Shown here piece by piece: positions 13,891 through 16,877 of a DNA stretch of 16,877 nucleotides. Source of the stretch: Cytophagales bacterium (lineage in GTDB: Bacteria > Bacteroidota > Bacteroidia > Cytophagales > Cyclobacteriaceae); the NCBI GenBank assembly GCA_024643485.1, contig JAHEMU010000015.1, positions 1 through 16,877 on the forward strand, given 5' to 3'. The position numbers and the translations under genes were made by a program. Below the pieces are notes generated by a model. The model did no database searches. It saw only the letters and a program-made list of their open reading frames with translations, and was not told where the DNA came from. Within the stretch, counting starts at the first letter, position 1; each line of letters starts with the position of its first letter.

Positions 13891-15189
13891 ATGACAGAAG
13901 AAAAAATAATAGCTGACCTTGAACCAAGAAAATTTGGTAAATTAGGTATGATCTGGACAATTGTTCTTGTCATTATTTCAGCTCTAGGAATTTATAGTTA
14001 CATAAAGCAGTTTAATAATGGGTTAGAAGTAACCGGACTCAGAGACTACGCATTTTGGGGAATATACATCAGTAATTTCGTGTTTTTCGTAGCAATTTCG
14101 CTGGTAGGTTCTTTGGTTACCGCTATTTTGCGTCTTTCTGGGGCAAAATGGACCGTCCCTCTAACCCGGATATCGGAGATAATTGCCGTTGCATCCATTG
14201 TGATGGCAGGTCTTACGATTATCGTGGATATGGGGCGACCTGATCGTATTTGGCATCTATTTGCTTATGGAAGATTGCAATCGCCTATCATGTGGGATGT
14301 GATAGTTATTACCACCTATCTCGTAATTAGTGTGATGTTGTTATATTATCCATTATTACCTGATTTTGCCATCCTTAAAGATAAATTTACTGGTTCACCA
14401 TTCTTGAAAAAATGGTACGGTAAACTTTCGTTGAATTGGAGAGGTACTCCTGGACAAAGAAAGATACACACAAATGCTATACAAGTACTTTCAGTGATGA
14501 TTATCCCTGTTGCATTTGGTATTCATACCGTTACTTCATGGTTATTTGCCACTACCTATCGCCCAGGTTGGGATAGTACTAATTTTGGTGCATATTTTGT
14601 GTCAGGTGCTTTTGTTGTAGGTGCTGGTGGGGTAATTGCTGCGATGTATTTATTGCGACGGGCCTATAAATTAGAAGAATACATTACCGATGACTTATTT
14701 GATAAAATGGGTAAGGTTTTGGCAATGTTGTGCTTGCTATACCTTTATTTTAATATTAATGAATATTTGGTTCCTGCCTATAAGCTTAAAAAAGAAGAGG
14801 AACATCATATATTCGGAATGTTATTTGGTCATTATGCACCTATATTCTGGAGTGCCATTATTGGAGGGCTAATTCTACCTATATTAGTTGTTGTTACTCC
14901 GCGTGGAAGAAAGCCATTACCTTTATTTATTATCTCTGTAATTGTTGTAATTGCTGCATGGTGGAAACGATTCCTTATTGTAACTCCTACTTTACTTCAC
15001 CCATTTATGCCAATGCAAGGAATACCTGAAAATTGGACTGAATATCACCCTTCTTACGACGAGTGGGCGATTACTATTGGTACATTAGCAATGGCTTTGT
15101 TGATTATTACAGCTTTAGTAAGGTTCTTACCGATCATTCCTATAGAGGAATATATTGAGCACATAAACGAGAAGAAAGATGAAAAATAA
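13891..15189 (+). CDS. NrfD-like (ActC/DsrP-type) quinol-interacting membrane protein
   Basis: A 432-residue integral membrane protein with about ten predicted spans. NrfD-family features are the second-span region (GLRDYAFWGIYISNFVFFV), SLVTAILRLSGAKWTVPLTRISE, and the motif VDMGRPDRIWHL. A polar loop at about 165-195 precedes the later spans. At over 400 residues it is longer than PsrC (about 320) and in the range of the ActC, ActF and DsrP branch. Members oxidise or reduce membrane quinones together with a NrfC-type ferredoxin. The start follows the ferredoxin stop by 12 bp, and the last 11 bp overlap the next gene, so translation is coupled. The C-terminal tail is cytoplasmic and charged. 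Confidence 0.85.
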   Translation: MTEEKIIADLEPRKFGKLGMIWTIVLVIISALGIYSYIKQFNNGLEVTGLRDYAFWGIYISNFVFFVAISLVGSLVTAILRLSGAKWTVPLTRISEIIAVASIVMAGLTIIVDMGRPDRIWHLFAYGRLQSPIMWDVIVITTYLVISVMLLYYPLLPDFAILKDKFTGSPFLKKWYGKLSLNWRGTPGQRKIHTNAIQVLSVMIIPVAFGIHTVTSWLFATTYRPGWDSTNFGAYFVSGAFVVGAGGVIAAMYLLRRAYKLEEYITDDLFDKMGKVLAMLCLLYLYFNINEYLVPAYKLKKEEEHHIFGMLFGHYAPIFWSAIIGGLILPILVVVTPRGRKPLPLFIISVIVVIAAWWKRFLIVTPTLLHPFMPMQGIPENWTEYHPSYDEWAITIGTLAMALLIITALVRFLPIIPIEEYIEHINEKKDEK

Positions 15190-16051
15190 TATAAGGTATA
15201 TTTGTTTGATTTTAAGTGGCATCATTCTGTTTGGGTTTGGCAATAATGCCTTTGCCTTCCAGGAAGAAGACCTTATTGCTCCCAGACTGTCACTTGGATA
15301 CTTTAAAGATAGCCAAAATGGACCTCACTTACGCGTTAAAGCACGGGTTAGGGCCAAAAGAGGATATGACGATTTAGCTAATTTGAAAGTTAATGTTTAT
15401 CAAATTGGTGAGGAAGATATGCTTTTAGGAGATATCACTACCGGAATGGATGGAGTGGCCATCTTTAAATTAGATGAAGGTGTTTTTAATCGGGCAGATA
15501 GTTCTGGATTAATTACTGCTGAAATACGTATAGAGGATCAAAAAGGATATGAAGACTCCTCTGCTGATGTTGAATTTTCCGCTCTTCAAATTGAAATTTC
15601 CTTTGCAGTGGAAGATAGCGTAGGGTATGTTACAGCAAAACTTACTAATCCAGTTACTGGTGAAGCGGTAAGTGAAGAAGATATTAACTTTTATGTGCGC
15701 AGAAGCTTCCGTCCTCTAACCATTGGAGATGATTTCTACACAACTGATGAAGAGGGTATAGCTAAAGTTGAAATACCTTCCGATATTCCTGCTGGTTTCG
15801 ACGGAAAACTAACGGTTGGGATATTTATGGATGATCACTATCTTTTCGGAACTATTCGCGAAGAACAAGAAATTGAATATGGCCCAATACCTACACTAGA
15901 CCAAGCTTACTTTGAACGAACCATGTGGGGAACCAGAGATAAAACGCCTTTATGGTTGCTTATCTTTCCCAATTTGATTATTCTAGGTGTTTGGGGGGTG
16001 TTGTTGTATTTGGCATACAAATTGTATATTATTAGTAAAATTAAAAATTAA
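15179..16051 (+). CDS. Membrane-anchored beta-sandwich protein of the respiratory operon
   Basis: A 290-residue protein with a Sec signal (cut near NAFA|FQ, residue 27), an all-beta region of two or three Ig-like modules (about 30-245: RLSLGYFKDSQNGPHLRVKA, TTGMDGVAIFKLDEG, TTDEEGIAKVEIP), and one C-terminal membrane span (about 257-280, LWLLIFPNLIILGVWGVLLYLA) followed by a basic tail. So the bulk faces the periplasm with a C-terminal anchor. There are no Cys residues for metal binding in the mature domain. I do not recognise the family. The start ATG lies inside the end of the NrfD gene (11-bp overlap) and the cytochrome c gene begins 5 bp later, so it is likely a structural subunit holding the cytochrome near the membrane complex (inference). 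Confidence 0.65.
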   Translation: MKNNIRYICLILSGIILFGFGNNAFAFQEEDLIAPRLSLGYFKDSQNGPHLRVKARVRAKRGYDDLANLKVNVYQIGEEDMLLGDITTGMDGVAIFKLDEGVFNRADSSGLITAEIRIEDQKGYEDSSADVEFSALQIEISFAVEDSVGYVTAKLTNPVTGEAVSEEDINFYVRRSFRPLTIGDDFYTTDEEGIAKVEIPSDIPAGFDGKLTVGIFMDDHYLFGTIREEQEIEYGPIPTLDQAYFERTMWGTRDKTPLWLLIFPNLIILGVWGVLLYLAYKLYIISKIKN

Positions 16052-16056
16052 CGATT

Positions 16057-16461
16057 ATGAAAGCGTCATTAAATGTGTTATTAATTGCCATTATGTGTTC
16101 TTTGGCATTCTTGTCATTCAAAACTATTGAACAAAACCCGAAATGGACGGTGCCTGCAGATGCAGCGAAAAAAGCCAATCCAGTTAAATACGATGGGGAA
16201 AATCAATCAGTAGGTAAAGCTCTTTGGGCTAAACATTGTAAGTCTTGTCATGGAAAAGACGGATTAGGAGATGGAACTAAAGCTGCTGAATTAGATGCAT
16301 TTGCTGGAGATTTTACCACTGCGGAGTTTCAAAAACAATCAGATGGTACTTTATTTTATAAATTGACTAAAGGTCATGATGAAATGCCTGCTTTTGAGAA
16401 AAAATTAGCTTCTGACGAAGACCGATGGATCCTTGTTCATTATATGAGAGGATTGAAATAA
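16057..16461 (+). CDS. Monoheme class I cytochrome c
   Basis: A 134-residue protein with an N-terminal hydrophobic stretch (5-22) that is either a signal peptide or an uncleaved anchor. C61-K-S-C64-H65 binds heme c; M110 (HDEMPAF) is the sixth ligand. The fold core continues with GDGTKAAELDAFAGDF and ends DRWILVHYMRGLK, typical for small periplasmic cytochromes c. It is the last gene of the operon, followed by a strong terminator, and is a natural electron acceptor of the NrfD/ferredoxin module. Confidence 0.9.
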   Translation: MKASLNVLLIAIMCSLAFLSFKTIEQNPKWTVPADAAKKANPVKYDGENQSVGKALWAKHCKSCHGKDGLGDGTKAAELDAFAGDFTTAEFQKQSDGTLFYKLTKGHDEMPAFEKKLASDEDRWILVHYMRGLK

Positions 16462-16479
16462 TTATCTAATGTGATATTA

Positions 16480-16512
16480 AAGCCACTATTGATTTCAATA
16501 GTGGCTTTTTTT
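16480..16512 (+). terminator. Terminator of the respiratory operon
   Basis: AAGCCACTATTG (16480-16491), an ATTT loop, CAATAGTGGCTT (16496-16507) and a T-run. A perfect 12-bp stem. Confidence 0.95.
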
Positions 16513-16523
16513 ATTTTTGAAAT

Positions 16524-16877
16524 ATGAAAACATTGTCGATGATCGTACTTATTGGACTTGGGCTCGTTTCTTGCGATTCAACTGAGTATGCTAAGGTTGA
16601 AAATTTTTATTATGAATATTCCAACCAAAATTTTCCTTATAAAAATGAAGTCGATTCTTTATTGCAATTGCAATTGGATTATATTTTGACACCTCAGTCT
16701 GCCGCTGGAGAATATCCCTACTATTATTCAATAATAAGAGGGGAGAAGGTTCCACAAGTAAATATCATGCTGCCCCATAAAACCATTCATCGTCTCGTTC
16801 CATTAAATAATAAAACTGATTTTAATTTAGGGGATCGTTTAATTTCAATCGATATAAATATGGAGAACGACAGTATG
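16524..16877 (+). CDS. Lipoprotein of unknown function (partial)
   Basis: ATG at 16524 opens a frame of 118 codons to the right edge. The signal, MKTLSMIVLIGLGLVSC, ends at a lipobox Cys (C17, GLVSC). The visible mature part is acidic and Tyr/Asn-rich (TEYAKVENFYYEYSN, then EYPYYYSIIRG and VPLNNKTDFNLGD) with no recognisable motif. It lies 12 bp after the T-run of the operon terminator and so is probably transcribed separately. Confidence 0.65.
   Translation, partial: MKTLSMIVLIGLGLVSCDSTEYAKVENFYYEYSNQNFPYKNEVDSLLQLQLDYILTPQSAAGEYPYYYSIIRGEKVPQVNIMLPHKTIHRLVPLNNKTDFNLGDRLISIDINMENDSM

Noticed and set aside
10154..16461. Operon as a standard alternative complex III
   Set aside because: The pentaheme ActA, the large ActB molybdopterin-like domain, ActD and the second NrfD (ActF) are all absent.
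1..16877. CRISPR arrays, insertion sequences, tRNA or rRNA genes
   Set aside because: No regularly spaced repeats, no transposase frames with terminal inverted repeats, and no tRNA- or rRNA-like stretches were seen.

Overview
The window looks like a chromosomal segment of an AT-rich member of the Bacteroidota, probably Flavobacteriia or a close relative. Signs of this are the TAnnTTTG-type -7 promoter boxes, the many SPII lipoproteins whose signal ends in ..SC, an outer-membrane barrel of the DUF5777 type, and a TolB-propeller/amidohydrolase exoenzyme. There are no rRNA or tRNA genes, insertion sequences or CRISPR arrays that I can see.

Layout. (1) 1-4357, minus strand: the N-terminal 676 residues of a secreted PD40/TolB beta-propeller protein that runs off the left edge at the start of an amidohydrolase domain. 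It is preceded by a tight pair, a double zinc-ribbon membrane protein and an SPFH/GYF_2 protein, like the membrane-stress partners of PspA in the Bacillus ydjFGHI locus. (2) 4358-4963: a 606-bp gap holding only a few protein-like scraps on the minus strand. (3) 4964-7139, plus strand: a U32-family Fe-S enzyme (tRNA/rRNA hydroxylation type) followed, in the same frame after one TAG stop, by a small one-cluster ferredoxin; then a nested palindrome and a YceI-like secreted protein. (4) 7140-10150: a porin-like barrel and a CarboxypepD_reg/YceI lipoprotein, each with its own promoter and a strong terminator. (5) 10154-16461: a compact eight-gene respiratory operon closed by a perfect 12-bp-stem terminator. 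(6) 16524 to the edge: the start of an unrecognised lipoprotein.

The operon encodes, in order: a lipoprotein combining an ethylbenzene-dehydrogenase-gamma-like (heme b) domain with an inserted cytochrome c; a small lipoprotein cytochrome with an atypical CX4CH heme motif; a DUF5777 outer-membrane barrel; a small Tat-exported protein; a Tat-exported NrfC/DmsB-like four-cluster ferredoxin lacking one cluster-I cysteine; an NrfD-like quinol-interacting membrane protein; a membrane-anchored beta-sandwich protein; and a monoheme cytochrome c. There is no molybdopterin catalytic subunit and no multiheme cytochrome.

My reading (inference) is that quinol electrons pass through NrfD and the ferredoxin to the monoheme cytochrome in the periplasm, and on to or from heme lipoproteins that may sit at the outer membrane next to the barrel. 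The set resembles a stripped-down relative of alternative complex III or the Dsr/Qrc/Nrf modules, without the usual catalytic partner. The terminal donor or acceptor is not visible here. The two YceI-like proteins and the porin lie just upstream, and two of their promoters share a near-identical 14-bp site, suggesting joint control.
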